In this document: piece after piece, positions 52,870 to 62,705 of the stretch
How the letters are laid out: the number at the start of each line of letters is the position of its first letter
How positions within the stretch are numbered: position 1 is the first letter of the stretch
Assembly (NCBI RefSeq): GCF_003254585.1
Contig: NZ_QJGZ01000038.1
Span: 408,844 to 472,843, forward strand
Direction: 5' to 3'
Source of the DNA: Flavobacterium sharifuzzamanii
GTDB lineage: Bacteria; Bacteroidota; Bacteroidia; Flavobacteriales; Flavobacteriaceae
DNA length: 64,000 bases
Notes under the pieces: model-generated
Seen by the model: only the letters and a program-made list of their open reading frames with translations
Told to the model about the DNA's origin: nothing
Databases searched by the model: none
Position numbers and translations under genes: made by a program

Positions 52870-53679
52870 TTATTTTATCGTTCCAACTTTAAGCGCAATT
52901 GCTTTTGCTTCTGGAATTAAGGCTTTAATATTGGCAATTCTTGTAGCATCAGAAGGGTGTGTACTCATAAATTCCGGTGTAGAAGCCCCTCCAGATTTAG
53001 CAGCCATTCTGCTCCAGAATGCTACAGCATCATCTGGATTATAACCTGCAATGGCCATTAAAGTTAAACCAATTTTGTCTGCTTCACTTTCATTGCTTCT
53101 GCTAAATGGAAGCATGACACCAACTTCAGAACCAATTCCGTAAGCTTGTGCAAATATCTGTTGAGTTGCTTCAGATTTTCCGCTTGTGGCTGCTCCTAGC
53201 GCTGCACCACCAATTTGCTGTAATTGCGCTGCAGACATTCTTTGTGCTCCATGATTTGCTAAAGCATGCGAAACTTCGTGTCCCATTACGGTTGCCAAAC
53301 CTGATTCATTTTGCGTTACTGGAAGAATCCCAGAATACACTACAATTTTACCGCCAGGAAGACACCAAGCATTTACTTCTTTATTATCCACCAATTTATA
53401 TTCCCAGCGATAATCTTTTAAGTATTGCGTCTGACCTAAATAATTTAAATATTTTTCTGCAGCTGCCTTGATCTTAAACCCTACCGTTTCCACAAGTTTT
53501 GCATCTGCTGTTCCGGTAATAACTTTGTTCTCAGTTAAAAACTGGCTGTATTGCTGAAAAGAAGATGGAAACAATTCGCTATTTGAAACAAAATTCAAGT
53601 TTTGTTTCCCTGTAATTGGATTTGTTGCACAACCCATCATAAGTGCTCCAAAAACCCCTAAAAACACATATTTTTTCAT
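52870..53679 (-). CDS. M48-family metallopeptidase, lipoprotein
   Basis: I place the start at 53679 (MKKYVFLGVFGALMMGCATNP) because it gives a perfect lipoprotein signal with LMMGC, Cys at residue 17. An earlier in-frame ATG at 53745 would add 22 residues that break the signal. The 269-residue protein has the zinc motif HEVSHALANHG at about residue 125 and the third ligand Glu in SNESEADKIG. The family includes BepA and YcaL, which degrade stalled outer-membrane proteins. A TATTTTTG box lies upstream at 53700-53707. Confidence 0.88.
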   Translation of the reverse strand: MKKYVFLGVFGALMMGCATNPITGKQNLNFVSNSELFPSSFQQYSQFLTENKVITGTADAKLVETVGFKIKAAAEKYLNYLGQTQYLKDYRWEYKLVDNKEVNAWCLPGGKIVVYSGILPVTQNESGLATVMGHEVSHALANHGAQRMSAAQLQQIGGAALGAATSGKSEATQQIFAQAYGIGSEVGVMLPFSRSNESEADKIGLTLMAIAGYNPDDAVAFWSRMAAKSGGASTPEFMSTHPSDATRIANIKALIPEAKAIALKVGTIK

Positions 53680-53763
53680 AATTCGAGCTATTTTTATAAC
53701 AAAAATACGATTAAAAAAGATAAAATGTTTTATACGATAAATCAAAAAAATATCAAAATTTGA

Positions 53764-56163
53764 CTATTCGCCAACAATATGAAGTTCATTGAACTCTTTA
53801 TCAATAATCAAGAAATGATTTAAATCAAAATTAATTTTGTCAAACTCAATTTTTTCATTATCAATTTCAATTTCTGTCACTTTAAATGGAAGCCCAATTA
53901 AATTGATTTTATATTTAGAATATGGTGTTTCGTATTTCCCTTCTTTATGAAGCTGAATGATAAGCTCTTTTTCTTTTCCTATATTTCTTAATGACAAATA
54001 GCTGTAACGCCCTTTCTTATAATCATAACCATCTTGAGCATCTTCATAAACTGCTGATTGCTCTTTACCGTTTTTATAATAAACGTCAAGTGTCAGTTCA
54101 TCAAATTCTAATTCGCCTACATATTGCTGAACTGGATATTTAGGAATAATGGCGCCCGCTTTTACAAAAACAGGAATTTCATCAAATTTACTATCAATCC
54201 AGATTTCTCTTCCTCCAATAAAAAGCTCATTTGTCCAGTAGTTATACCATTCTCCTCTAGGAATATACATACGTCTACCTACAGCGTTAGGTTCAAGTAT
54301 TGGACAAACTAGAATTTGGTTTCCAAAGATAAATTCATCGTTTCGATAATGGGTCTGCGTATCGTCCTGATCAAAGTAAACTAACGGTTTCAGCATTGGA
54401 ACTCCTTCTTCAATGTATTGCCAAAACATCGTATATAAATAAGGAAGCAATTGATAGCGAAGACTAACAAATTTTCGGGTAATATTAATCACTTCTTCAT
54501 CAAATGACCACGGTTCTTGATTTCCATGATCTCCAGAAGAGTGTGTTCTGCAAAATGGATGAAAAACGCCTAACTGAATCCAACGTGCATATAACTCGCC
54601 AGAAGGCTGTTCTGCAAATCCTCCAATGTCAGAACCTGTAAATCCCATTCCTGATATAGACATTCTCTGCACCTGTATATTTGCAATCCATAAATGTTCC
54701 CAAGTGGCCACATTATCTCCTGTCCAAGAAGAAGTGTAACGCTGCGCACCTGAATAAGCCGATCTTGTAATGACAAAAGGACGTTTCGGATAAGCAAATC
54801 GTTTTACACCATGATAAGTCGCCCTTGCCATTTGTGTTCCGTAAATGTTGTGTGCTTTTCTATGACTGCAAGGATTTCCATCGTAAAAATGGCGAACATC
54901 CATTGGAAATGTTTTATTTGGAACTTCCATTACAGCAGGTTCATTCATATCATTCCAAACTCCTTTTACGCCTATTTCTGAAACAAGTTCTTTAAATAAA
55001 CCAGCCCACCATTCTCTAACTGCGGGATTTGTATAATCAGGAAAATTACATTCTCCTGGCCAAACTTTTCCTTTCATATAAGGACCGTCAGCTCTTTTAC
55101 AGAAATAATCTTTTTCTAAAGCTTCTTTATAAACCCAATAATCTTTATCAATTTTAATTCCTGGATCGATGATTACAACGGTTTTAAAACCATCTTCAGC
55201 CAGTTCAGCGACCATCTTTTTTGGATCTGGAAAATAGTTTTTATTCCAAGTAAAACATCTGAATCCGTCCATATAATCAATGTCCAAATAAATGGCATCA
55301 CACGGAATTTGAAGTTCCCTGAATTTTGAAGTGATTTCTTTTACTTTACTTTCTGGATAATAACTCCATTTGCATTGATGGTAACCTAAAACCCAAAGTG
55401 GCGGTAATTCTGGCTTTCCTGTTAAATCAGTATAAGTAGTTACGACATCTTGCATCTGTGGACCGTAAATGAAATAATAATTCATTTCGCCACCTTCTGC
55501 CCAAAAACTGGTAATATTTCTTCTTTCCTGACAAAAATCAAAGAAAGTCCTAAAAGTATTGTCAAAAAATATTCCATAAGACTGTTTGTTGTGCAAGCCA
55601 ATGTAAAACGGAACAACTTTATATAAAGGTTCCTGATCTTTTTGGTAAGCATATTGATCTGTAGCAAAATTTTCTACTCTCTTACCCTTTAGATTCATTT
55701 GAGTGGCTTTATCTCCAAGACCGTAATAACATTCTCCATCTTTGGAGTATTTACTCATTTTTACAATATTTCCGCCATATTCGTAGCTTTCTTCCCAATG
55801 AAAACCAAGTTCATCTTCCAGAATTAGAAAATCGTTTAAATCATAAATGGAGAGACGAAGATCTGCTTTTTGGATTTTACATTTTACTTTACTCGTCCTA
55901 ATCTGGAAGTACGTTTCTTCTTCTGTAAGTTCTAAGAAATTATAACCGTGAAGCTGTGTTTTATCGATAGCATATGAGAAGTCGTTACTGAAATAACCTT
56001 TTGTAGTAAAACGAAATCGGATTAAACTATCACGAAGAATAGTAACTTTTAAAATTACTTTGTTATCCGTATTAAAGAAAATAGAATCTCCTTCATGTTC
56101 ATAAGAGACAATTTTTGATGGATATAAATCGCCTTTGTATTCTAATGATGTGTTTGTAATCAT
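53764..56163 (-). CDS. Glycoside hydrolase family 31 alpha-glucosidase
   Basis: The 799-residue protein has the GH31 (beta/alpha)8 barrel with the nucleophile in GVWNDMNEPAVM (about residue 405) and the acid/base Asp in WTGDNVATWEHL (about residue 471). The LDIDYMDGFRCFTW and FTGSDIGGFAE segments support this. An N-terminal beta-sandwich and two C-terminal beta domains complete the usual layout. It would release glucose from the non-reducing ends of alpha-glucans in the cytoplasm, as no signal peptide is seen. It follows glgB on the same strand after 187 bases, which links it to glycogen turnover. Confidence 0.93.
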   Translation of the reverse strand: MITNTSLEYKGDLYPSKIVSYEHEGDSIFFNTDNKVILKVTILRDSLIRFRFTTKGYFSNDFSYAIDKTQLHGYNFLELTEEETYFQIRTSKVKCKIQKADLRLSIYDLNDFLILEDELGFHWEESYEYGGNIVKMSKYSKDGECYYGLGDKATQMNLKGKRVENFATDQYAYQKDQEPLYKVVPFYIGLHNKQSYGIFFDNTFRTFFDFCQERRNITSFWAEGGEMNYYFIYGPQMQDVVTTYTDLTGKPELPPLWVLGYHQCKWSYYPESKVKEITSKFRELQIPCDAIYLDIDYMDGFRCFTWNKNYFPDPKKMVAELAEDGFKTVVIIDPGIKIDKDYWVYKEALEKDYFCKRADGPYMKGKVWPGECNFPDYTNPAVREWWAGLFKELVSEIGVKGVWNDMNEPAVMEVPNKTFPMDVRHFYDGNPCSHRKAHNIYGTQMARATYHGVKRFAYPKRPFVITRSAYSGAQRYTSSWTGDNVATWEHLWIANIQVQRMSISGMGFTGSDIGGFAEQPSGELYARWIQLGVFHPFCRTHSSGDHGNQEPWSFDEEVINITRKFVSLRYQLLPYLYTMFWQYIEEGVPMLKPLVYFDQDDTQTHYRNDEFIFGNQILVCPILEPNAVGRRMYIPRGEWYNYWTNELFIGGREIWIDSKFDEIPVFVKAGAIIPKYPVQQYVGELEFDELTLDVYYKNGKEQSAVYEDAQDGYDYKKGRYSYLSLRNIGKEKELIIQLHKEGKYETPYSKYKINLIGLPFKVTEIEIDNEKIEFDKINFDLNHFLIIDKEFNELHIVGE

Positions 56164-56350
56164 ATCTCGAATGAATTAATTTAACATTTTCCTTCTTTTC
56201 AAACATACAAAAAAAGTTCGTAACACCCTATGAATAAAAGGTTTATTAACGAAAACGTTTTTTCTGAATGAGTTTCAAATTACAAAAGAAAAAATCAGCA
56301 ATTTGATAATTTTGAAACGATATAATGACAAAATCTCAGTTCAAGATTTT

Positions 56351-58258
56351 TTATTCAATCAAAGAATATATGGTAACACTTAAAGGCGGTAAAATTAATG
56401 CTGCAGAAAAATCTCTTCCATCATAAGCGATTGTTTCAATTTTTAATGCTTTAGAATTTTCGACACCGCCTCCACCATACATTACAGCGTCACTATTAAA
56501 AATCTCTTGCAATTTCCCTTTTTTAAGAATGCCAATTCTATAATTTTCTCGCACAACTTGAGTAAAATTGCACACCACAATCAAATTTTCATCAGGATTA
56601 TTTCCTTTTCGGATATAAGACAAAATAGCATTCTGATGATCTGAATAATTAATCCATTCAAAACCATCGCTTCTAAATTGCTTTTCATATAATGCAGGCT
56701 GTGATTTATACAATTGATTCAAATCTGTAATCAATCTTTTTATTCCAGAATGAAAATCATACTGCAGCAAATGCCAGTCTAAACTTTGTTCGAAATTCCA
56801 TTCAGAAGTTTGACCAAATTCGGCTCCCATAAACAAAAGTTTTGTTCCTGGATGTGTAAACATATAGCCATATAACAATCTCAAATTTGCAAAACGTTGC
56901 CATTCGTCGCCTGGCATTTTATAAATGAGGGAATTTTTCCCATACACAACTTCGTCATGCGAAAACGGAAGCATGAAATTTTCAGTGAAAGCGTATGTCA
57001 TCGAAAAAGTCAATTCATTCTGATGATATTTTCTATAGACCGTTTCTTTTTGAAAGTATTTAAGAGTATCGTGCATCCACCCCATCATCCATTTCATTCC
57101 AAAACCTAAACCTCCGATAGATGTCGGTCTTGAGACCATTGGAAACGAAGTACTTTCTTCTGCAATAGTCTGAACTCCATCAAAATTAGAATAAATTACT
57201 TCATTAAATTCTTTAAGAAAACTTATAGAATCGAGATTTTCTCTTCCTCCAAAAATATTGGCTTCCCATTCGCCCTCTTTTCGAGAATAATCCAAATAAA
57301 GCATCGAAGCTACAGCATCAACTCTGAGTCCGTCAATATGATAATTTTGAAGCCAAAAAACGGCATTGCTTATTAGGAAAGCACGAACTTCATTTCTTCC
57401 ATAATTGAAAACTAAGCTTTTCCAATCTGGATGATAACCTTTTCTACGATCGGGATGTTCATACAAATGAGAACCATCAAAAAAACCTAAACCGTGCGCG
57501 TCATCTGGAAAATGAGACGGAACCCAATCTAAAATTACTCCAATTCCTTCCTGATGCAATCGATCCACCAAAACCATAAAATCCTGTGGTTTGCCAAAGC
57601 GTGAACTCGGAGCAAAATATCCAGTTAATTGATATCCCCAAGAAGGATCATACGGATATTCCATAACAGGCATGAACTCAACATGCGTAAAGCCAGTTTC
57701 TTTTACATATTTGACTAAATCATCTGCGAGTTCCAAATAAGTCAAAAACCGATTATGTTCTGCTCTTTTCCAAGATCCTAAATGCACTTCATAAACTGAA
57801 TATGGTTTGTCTAATGCATTATATTCCTGACGCTTCTGCATCCAATTTTGATCTTTCCATTTATAATCTAAATCCCAAACTACAGAGGCTGTGTGAGGAG
57901 GTTTTTCGCAATAACGAGCAAAGGGATCGGCCTTTTCTGTAATTACGCCATTGATATTGGATTGAATTTTATACTTATAAAGCGCTCCTTTCGAAATATC
58001 AGGAATAAATCCTTCCCAAATTCCCGAAGAATCCCAGCGCACATTTAAATTATGTTCGCCCTGTGTCCAATAATTAAAATCGCCAATTACAGAAACAGAT
58101 TGAGCCGTTGGAGCCCAAACAGCAAAATAAATACCTTTAACTCCGTTCACCTCAGTTAAATGAGCCCCTAATTTTTCATATAATCTGAAGTGCTTTCCGG
58201 CTTTGAATAAATCTATATCAAAATCAGTAAAAAGAGAATGTGCGATTACTTTAGTCAT
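56351..58258 (-). CDS. glgB: 1,4-alpha-glucan branching enzyme
   Basis: The 635-residue protein has a carbohydrate-binding module N-terminal domain (VNGVKGIYFAVWAPTAQSVSVIGDFNYW) and a GH13 barrel. The nucleophile is in DGLRVDAVASMLYLDY (about residue 325), the acid/base Glu in TIAEEST and the third Asp in FSHDEVVYGK. A C-terminal beta domain follows. It makes alpha-1,6 branches in glycogen. E. coli GlgB (728) has a longer N-terminus. An 18-base palindrome lies upstream of the start at 58288. Confidence 0.95.
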   Translation of the reverse strand: MTKVIAHSLFTDFDIDLFKAGKHFRLYEKLGAHLTEVNGVKGIYFAVWAPTAQSVSVIGDFNYWTQGEHNLNVRWDSSGIWEGFIPDISKGALYKYKIQSNINGVITEKADPFARYCEKPPHTASVVWDLDYKWKDQNWMQKRQEYNALDKPYSVYEVHLGSWKRAEHNRFLTYLELADDLVKYVKETGFTHVEFMPVMEYPYDPSWGYQLTGYFAPSSRFGKPQDFMVLVDRLHQEGIGVILDWVPSHFPDDAHGLGFFDGSHLYEHPDRRKGYHPDWKSLVFNYGRNEVRAFLISNAVFWLQNYHIDGLRVDAVASMLYLDYSRKEGEWEANIFGGRENLDSISFLKEFNEVIYSNFDGVQTIAEESTSFPMVSRPTSIGGLGFGMKWMMGWMHDTLKYFQKETVYRKYHQNELTFSMTYAFTENFMLPFSHDEVVYGKNSLIYKMPGDEWQRFANLRLLYGYMFTHPGTKLLFMGAEFGQTSEWNFEQSLDWHLLQYDFHSGIKRLITDLNQLYKSQPALYEKQFRSDGFEWINYSDHQNAILSYIRKGNNPDENLIVVCNFTQVVRENYRIGILKKGKLQEIFNSDAVMYGGGGVENSKALKIETIAYDGRDFSAALILPPLSVTIYSLIE

Positions 58259-58287
58259 ATTTATTTTTTAAGGCAATTGAGATTTAG

Positions 58288-58305
58288 TCCCGATAGCTAT
58301 CGGGA
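58288..58305. repeat. 18-base perfect palindrome between glgC and glgB
   Basis: TCCCGATAGCTATCGGGA is its own reverse complement. It shares the CCCGATAG and TATCGGG sequences with the outer parts of the dispersed repeats at 20628 and 41432, so it may be a degenerate relative or a protein-binding site. Confidence 0.75.
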
Positions 58306-58331
58306 TTATTATTATTGAAGTTTCATTTTGG

Positions 58332-59612
58332 TCATTCAATTCTAAAGTTATCAGAAAGCGTCACTCCTTTTTTAATAACAACAATACCATCTTTTATGCT
58401 ATACAATTCATTGGTAAAATTGTCTAAATGTTTTCCTCCGCTAATATGAACATTGTTTCCAATACGCACATTTTTATCAATCAAAGCGTTATTTATAAAG
58501 CAGTTTTCGCCAATTCCGACATGAATTTTATTAATACTGCTTTCATGGTTCATTTCATCAAGATCTTGATAAAAATCGTTCCCCATAACATAGCAGTTCT
58601 CTAAAACAGTTCCTTCTCCAATTCTTGAGCGAATTCCAATAACCGAACTTTTGATTTCTTTCGCATTGATAATGCAACCTTCAGAAATTAAAGATTGATT
58701 GATAATTGAATTTCTAAATTTGGATGGCGGCAGTAATCTTGGCCTTGTAAAGATTTTATTTTCATTATCAAACAAATTAAATTCAGGAATATCTGCTGTT
58801 AAACCGATATTGGCTTCAAAAAATGATTCAATATTTCCGATATCAGTCCAATATCCCTCATATTGATAACTTAGTATTTTATGTTTTCCAACAGATTGCG
58901 GAATAATTTCTTTACCAAAATCTTTCGTTTCTTGATCAGCCATTAATTCTTCCAGCAATGACTTATTGAAAATATAAATTCCCATCGAAGCTAGATATTT
59001 TTTGCCTTTTTCCTGCATTTGCTCACTCACTTCAGATTCCCACTCAGGCAATAAGGAAGCATGAGGTTTTTCTATAAACGCATGAATATTGTTTTCGTGA
59101 TCGGTTTTAAGAATACCAAATTCAGGAGCATCTTTTGCATTTACGGGTAAAGTTGCAATAGAAATTTCAGCATCAGCAGCAATATGAGCTTCTAGCATTT
59201 CATTAAAATCCATTTGATACAATTGATCCCCAGAAAGAATTAAAGCGTGGTCGAAATCGTGTTTCAAAAAATGAGACATACATTGTCTAACAGCATCAGC
59301 CGTTCCTTGAAACCAAGTTGGATTGTCTGGAGTTTGTTCAGCAGCCAATATATCAACAAAAGACTGGCTAAAAATGCTAAAATTGAAAGTGTTTTTAATA
59401 TGGGCATTTAGAGATGCAGAATTAAACTGTGTCAAAACAAATATTTTAAAAATATCAGAATTGATACAATTCGAAATCGGGATATCAACCAAACGATATT
59501 TTCCTCCAATCGGAACGGCCGGTTTTGATCTTGTTTCTGTCAATGGAAATAAACGTGAACCTTGTCCACCTCCTAAAATAATGGCGACTACATTTTTCTT
59601 TTTAAATTTCAT
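58332..59612 (-). CDS. glgC: Glucose-1-phosphate adenylyltransferase
   Basis: The 426-residue protein has the nucleotidyltransferase motif GGGQGSRLFPLTETRSKPAVP (residues 14-34). The VDIPISNCINS, LILSGDQLYQMDF and FIEKP segments support this. A C-terminal left-handed beta-helix carries the hexad repeats CIINAKEIKSSVIGIRSRIGEG. It makes ADP-glucose, the committed donor for glycogen. The length is normal. Its start overlaps the 3' end of glgA by 11 bases, so the two are translationally coupled. Confidence 0.96.
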   Translation of the reverse strand: MKFKKKNVVAIILGGGQGSRLFPLTETRSKPAVPIGGKYRLVDIPISNCINSDIFKIFVLTQFNSASLNAHIKNTFNFSIFSQSFVDILAAEQTPDNPTWFQGTADAVRQCMSHFLKHDFDHALILSGDQLYQMDFNEMLEAHIAADAEISIATLPVNAKDAPEFGILKTDHENNIHAFIEKPHASLLPEWESEVSEQMQEKGKKYLASMGIYIFNKSLLEELMADQETKDFGKEIIPQSVGKHKILSYQYEGYWTDIGNIESFFEANIGLTADIPEFNLFDNENKIFTRPRLLPPSKFRNSIINQSLISEGCIINAKEIKSSVIGIRSRIGEGTVLENCYVMGNDFYQDLDEMNHESSINKIHVGIGENCFINNALIDKNVRIGNNVHISGGKHLDNFTNELYSIKDGIVVIKKGVTLSDNFRIE

Positions 59613-61029
59613 CTTGCTGAATTATTAAGTTGTATATTTCGATATATTCTTGGCAAACTCTTTCCCAGGAATGATCTGCTGACATTCCTCTTTTTAAAAC
59701 TTTATTAAAGTTTATCTTATCCTCATACAACCTAACCGCACGATTTATTGAATAGCATATATCAGCCACAGAAGCTTGATCATGACAAACTCCGTTTCCT
59801 TCATCTCCAAAATCAATAACCGTATCTCTCAATCCTCCCGTTCTTCTAACAATCGGAATTGTTCCGTAACGCATCGCATACATCTGATTTAATCCGCAAG
59901 GTTCAACCCTAGAAGGCATTAAAATATAATCTGAACCTGCGTAAATCAAATGTGCCAATTCTTCATTATAACCTATAAAAACATTGTAATTTCCTTTATA
60001 ATCATTTCGCAACTGAATCAACTGTGACTCAATTTCTGCATTCCCTGATCCCAAAATCAAAATATTAATTTCTTCGAAATGTTCTGATAAAGCCAAAGTA
60101 GAAGCATGCGGGAGCAAATCGCCTCCTTTTTCTTCAAACAATCTCCCAATAAAGCTAAACAGTGGTTTTGAAGGATCTAAATCAAACTCTTCACAGAGTT
60201 TTTCTTTATTTTTCTGTTTTCCTATTTCAAAATCTTCAATCGAATAATTTTCTTCAATCATTTGATCTTTCATCGGATTCCAAACTTCAATATCAATTCC
60301 GTTTAAAATTCCTCGTGATTTATTTCGGACAGAATTAAACAGAGATTCTAAACCATTGGCAGAAATATTAATTTCATTTAAATAACTTGGAGAAACCGTA
60401 GTCACTGCATTTGCACATTTGATTCCTACTGCCAAAGAATTTATCGAATTGCTCCATTCTAAAAATCCAACATGTTTCAAATCAAACTCTGGCAGATAAT
60501 ATAACTTATCAAAACCAAACCATCCTTGATACAAACCATTATGAATCGTTATGACTGTTTTTACATCCTTTAGACTCTCATACTTATAAGCAAATTGAAG
60601 CAAAAACGGAATAACTCCTGTATGATGGTCATGGCAATTAATAATATCTGGAATTTTACTACGTCCTATAATCCAATCGAGTGTTGCAATTTGAAAAGAT
60701 AAAAATCTTTCTATATCATCTTCATAGCCATAAACATTCGGACGAGTGAATAATTCATTAATTTCTATTAAATACAGCTCATATCCCAATTTATTTGTTG
60801 TTTCCTTTAAAACGCTAAACGGAAAATTAAAATCTCCTAATTTAACTGTTCCCCAATGAACACATTCAAAATCATTTTCATGTCTAAACTTCGTGTCATA
60901 ACAAGGAATTACAACTCTAACATCATTTCCTGCAGATTGCTGATATTTAGGCAATGCACCAACTACATCTCCCAAGCCTCCAACCTTTGCTACAGGATAA
61001 CATTCTGCACTAATATGAAATATTTCCAT
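59602..61029 (-). CDS. glgA: Glycogen synthase (ADP-glucose type)
   Basis: The 475-residue protein is a GT5 glycosyltransferase with the N-terminal motif AKVGGLGDVVGALPKY (the family has K-T/V-GGL), HDHHTGVIPFLL, and the C-terminal nucleotide-binding segment with PSRVEPCGLNQMYAMRYGTIPIVRRTGGLRDTV. It adds glucose from ADP-glucose to alpha-1,4 chains. It is first in the operon (glgA, glgC, glgB, GH31 on the minus strand). No promoter could be picked out in the 116-base gap to the divergent hydrolase. Confidence 0.96.
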   Translation of the reverse strand: MEIFHISAECYPVAKVGGLGDVVGALPKYQQSAGNDVRVVIPCYDTKFRHENDFECVHWGTVKLGDFNFPFSVLKETTNKLGYELYLIEINELFTRPNVYGYEDDIERFLSFQIATLDWIIGRSKIPDIINCHDHHTGVIPFLLQFAYKYESLKDVKTVITIHNGLYQGWFGFDKLYYLPEFDLKHVGFLEWSNSINSLAVGIKCANAVTTVSPSYLNEINISANGLESLFNSVRNKSRGILNGIDIEVWNPMKDQMIEENYSIEDFEIGKQKNKEKLCEEFDLDPSKPLFSFIGRLFEEKGGDLLPHASTLALSEHFEEINILILGSGNAEIESQLIQLRNDYKGNYNVFIGYNEELAHLIYAGSDYILMPSRVEPCGLNQMYAMRYGTIPIVRRTGGLRDTVIDFGDEGNGVCHDQASVADICYSINRAVRLYEDKINFNKVLKRGMSADHSWERVCQEYIEIYNLIIQQDEI

Positions 61030-61145
61030 TCAAGAAATTAATTTATGATTATAGATAACTAGCAATCATTTAAATGCTATTTTTATGCTTTTTAAATTTA
61101 GCAAAAAAACAAGCAATATCCTTCTTTTAAATCAGTTTTATTGAA

Positions 61146-62012
61146 ATGGCAAAAAAGGCAATTAATCCTACTAAATCATTAAAAATTCCGAATATTATTA
61201 TAATTTCTGCGAAAATTTGCGCTTTTATATCAACTAAATTAGTTACAAAGTTTGCTGCAAAAATTTTCACAAGTCCAATAAAGCACAAAGTTCCAAAACG
61301 CGAATTGGAAATGGATTCACAAAGTCAGCAAAAATTAGTTTATGTTCCTACTATTGATAAAAGCGTAGTCACTTATGTATATGGTAAAAGCCAACGTAAA
61401 GTATTATTGGTTCATGGCTGGTCTGGAAGAGGAACTCAACTTTTTAAAATCGCGGATGAACTTCTAGCAAATGGCTATTCAACAGTTAGTTTTGACGCAC
61501 CAGCACATGGAAAATCAAAAGGGCAAACGTCAATAATGTCTGAATTTATAGCTTCAATTTTAGAAATTGAAAAACAATTTGGCCCTTTTGAAATTGCAAT
61601 AGGCCATTCTTTAGGTGGAATGTCTGTTCTTAATTCTATTAAAGATGGACTTAAAGTAGAAAAAGCAGTAATTTTAGGAAGTGGTGATATTGTTCAGGAT
61701 ATTTTAGATGAATTTACTTTTAAATTAGGATTGAAGAAAGAAATTAGCATACATCTAAGAGATTATTTTGAAAGTATGTACCAAGTTAAAATGGATGATT
61801 TTTCAGCTTATAAAGCTGCTCAGAAAGTAGAAATCCCCGTTTTGGTTATGCATGATAAAGACGATCCTGAAGTTTCAGTTAAAGCAGGAATACATATTCA
61901 TGAAAACCTTAAAAATGGTACCTTGTTTTTAACTGAAGGACTTGGACACAGAAAAATATTAGGAAATCATAGTGTAATTAAAAAAATTCTCGAATTCATA
62001 CAAAATCCGTAA
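61146..62012 (+). CDS. Alpha/beta hydrolase
   Basis: The 288-residue protein has an N-terminal hydrophobic stretch (IIIISAKICAFISTKLV, about residues 17-33) and an alpha/beta-hydrolase fold. Marks are the oxyanion VHGWSGRG (about residue 92), DAPAHGKSKG, nucleophile GHSLGG (about residue 156), an Asp in MHDKDDPEVS and the catalytic His in GLGHRKIL. The reaction is likely ester hydrolysis, with unknown substrate. It is followed after 48 bases by nth on the same strand. Confidence 0.9.
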   Translation: MAKKAINPTKSLKIPNIIIISAKICAFISTKLVTKFAAKIFTSPIKHKVPKRELEMDSQSQQKLVYVPTIDKSVVTYVYGKSQRKVLLVHGWSGRGTQLFKIADELLANGYSTVSFDAPAHGKSKGQTSIMSEFIASILEIEKQFGPFEIAIGHSLGGMSVLNSIKDGLKVEKAVILGSGDIVQDILDEFTFKLGLKKEISIHLRDYFESMYQVKMDDFSAYKAAQKVEIPVLVMHDKDDPEVSVKAGIHIHENLKNGTLFLTEGLGHRKILGNHSVIKKILEFIQNP

Positions 62013-62060
62013 ATTTATAAATATAAAAAACTAATTATCAATATTTTAAACTTTAAGAAA

Positions 62061-62705
62061 ATGGATTTATTTGAACAGACTTCGGATTGGGAAACAAAAT
62101 TAAAGCCCATTTTAAAAAAATACAAAGGAAAAAAGCATCCTCTGGAATATCATAACACTTATCAATTGCTTGTAATGGTTATACTTTCAGCACAAGATTC
62201 TGATGCCAATATAAATACTATAGCACCTAAATTATTCGAAAAATATCCAACACTAAAAAGCATATCACAAACCAATATAGAAACTTTTACATCACATATT
62301 ACTAAAGTTCGAAATTACACTACAAAAGCTCAATGGATTCTAGATATAGCAAAAACTATTAAAGAAGATGCAAATATTCCTCTAACAATGTCTGGATTAA
62401 CAGCTCTAAAAGGTGTTGGAAGAAAATCTGCAAATGTTATACTAAGAGAAACAAATAAACCCGCAGAAGGAATTATTGCTGACTTACACGTTATCCGTGT
62501 TGCCCCGAGAATCGGAATTATAAAAGAAAGTAAAGATGGTAATAAGGTAGAAAAAGATTTAATGCAAGTTCTTCCTAAGAATATTTGGTCAGAAATAGGA
62601 ATGGCAATTTCTTTTTTAGGAAGAGAGACCTGCAGACCAAAACCTAAATGTCTTGAATGCCTATTAGCAGACATTTGCCTTTACTATAATACAGAAGTAA
62701 TCTAA
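62061..62705 (+). CDS. nth: Endonuclease III
   Basis: The 214-residue protein has the helix-hairpin-helix and catalytic Lys in ALKGVGRKSANVIL (about residues 113-126) and the catalytic Asp in IIADLHVIRVAPR. The iron-sulfur Cys cluster at the C-terminus is CRPKPKCLECLLADIC. It removes oxidised pyrimidines and cuts DNA at the abasic site. The cluster spacing is C-x5-C-x2-C-x5-C, one residue shorter at the first gap than E. coli Nth (C-x6-C-x2-C-x5-C), and the residue after the Asp is Leu rather than Thr. These are modest variations and the enzyme is expected to work. Confidence 0.93.
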   Translation: MDLFEQTSDWETKLKPILKKYKGKKHPLEYHNTYQLLVMVILSAQDSDANINTIAPKLFEKYPTLKSISQTNIETFTSHITKVRNYTTKAQWILDIAKTIKEDANIPLTMSGLTALKGVGRKSANVILRETNKPAEGIIADLHVIRVAPRIGIIKESKDGNKVEKDLMQVLPKNIWSEIGMAISFLGRETCRPKPKCLECLLADICLYYNTEVI

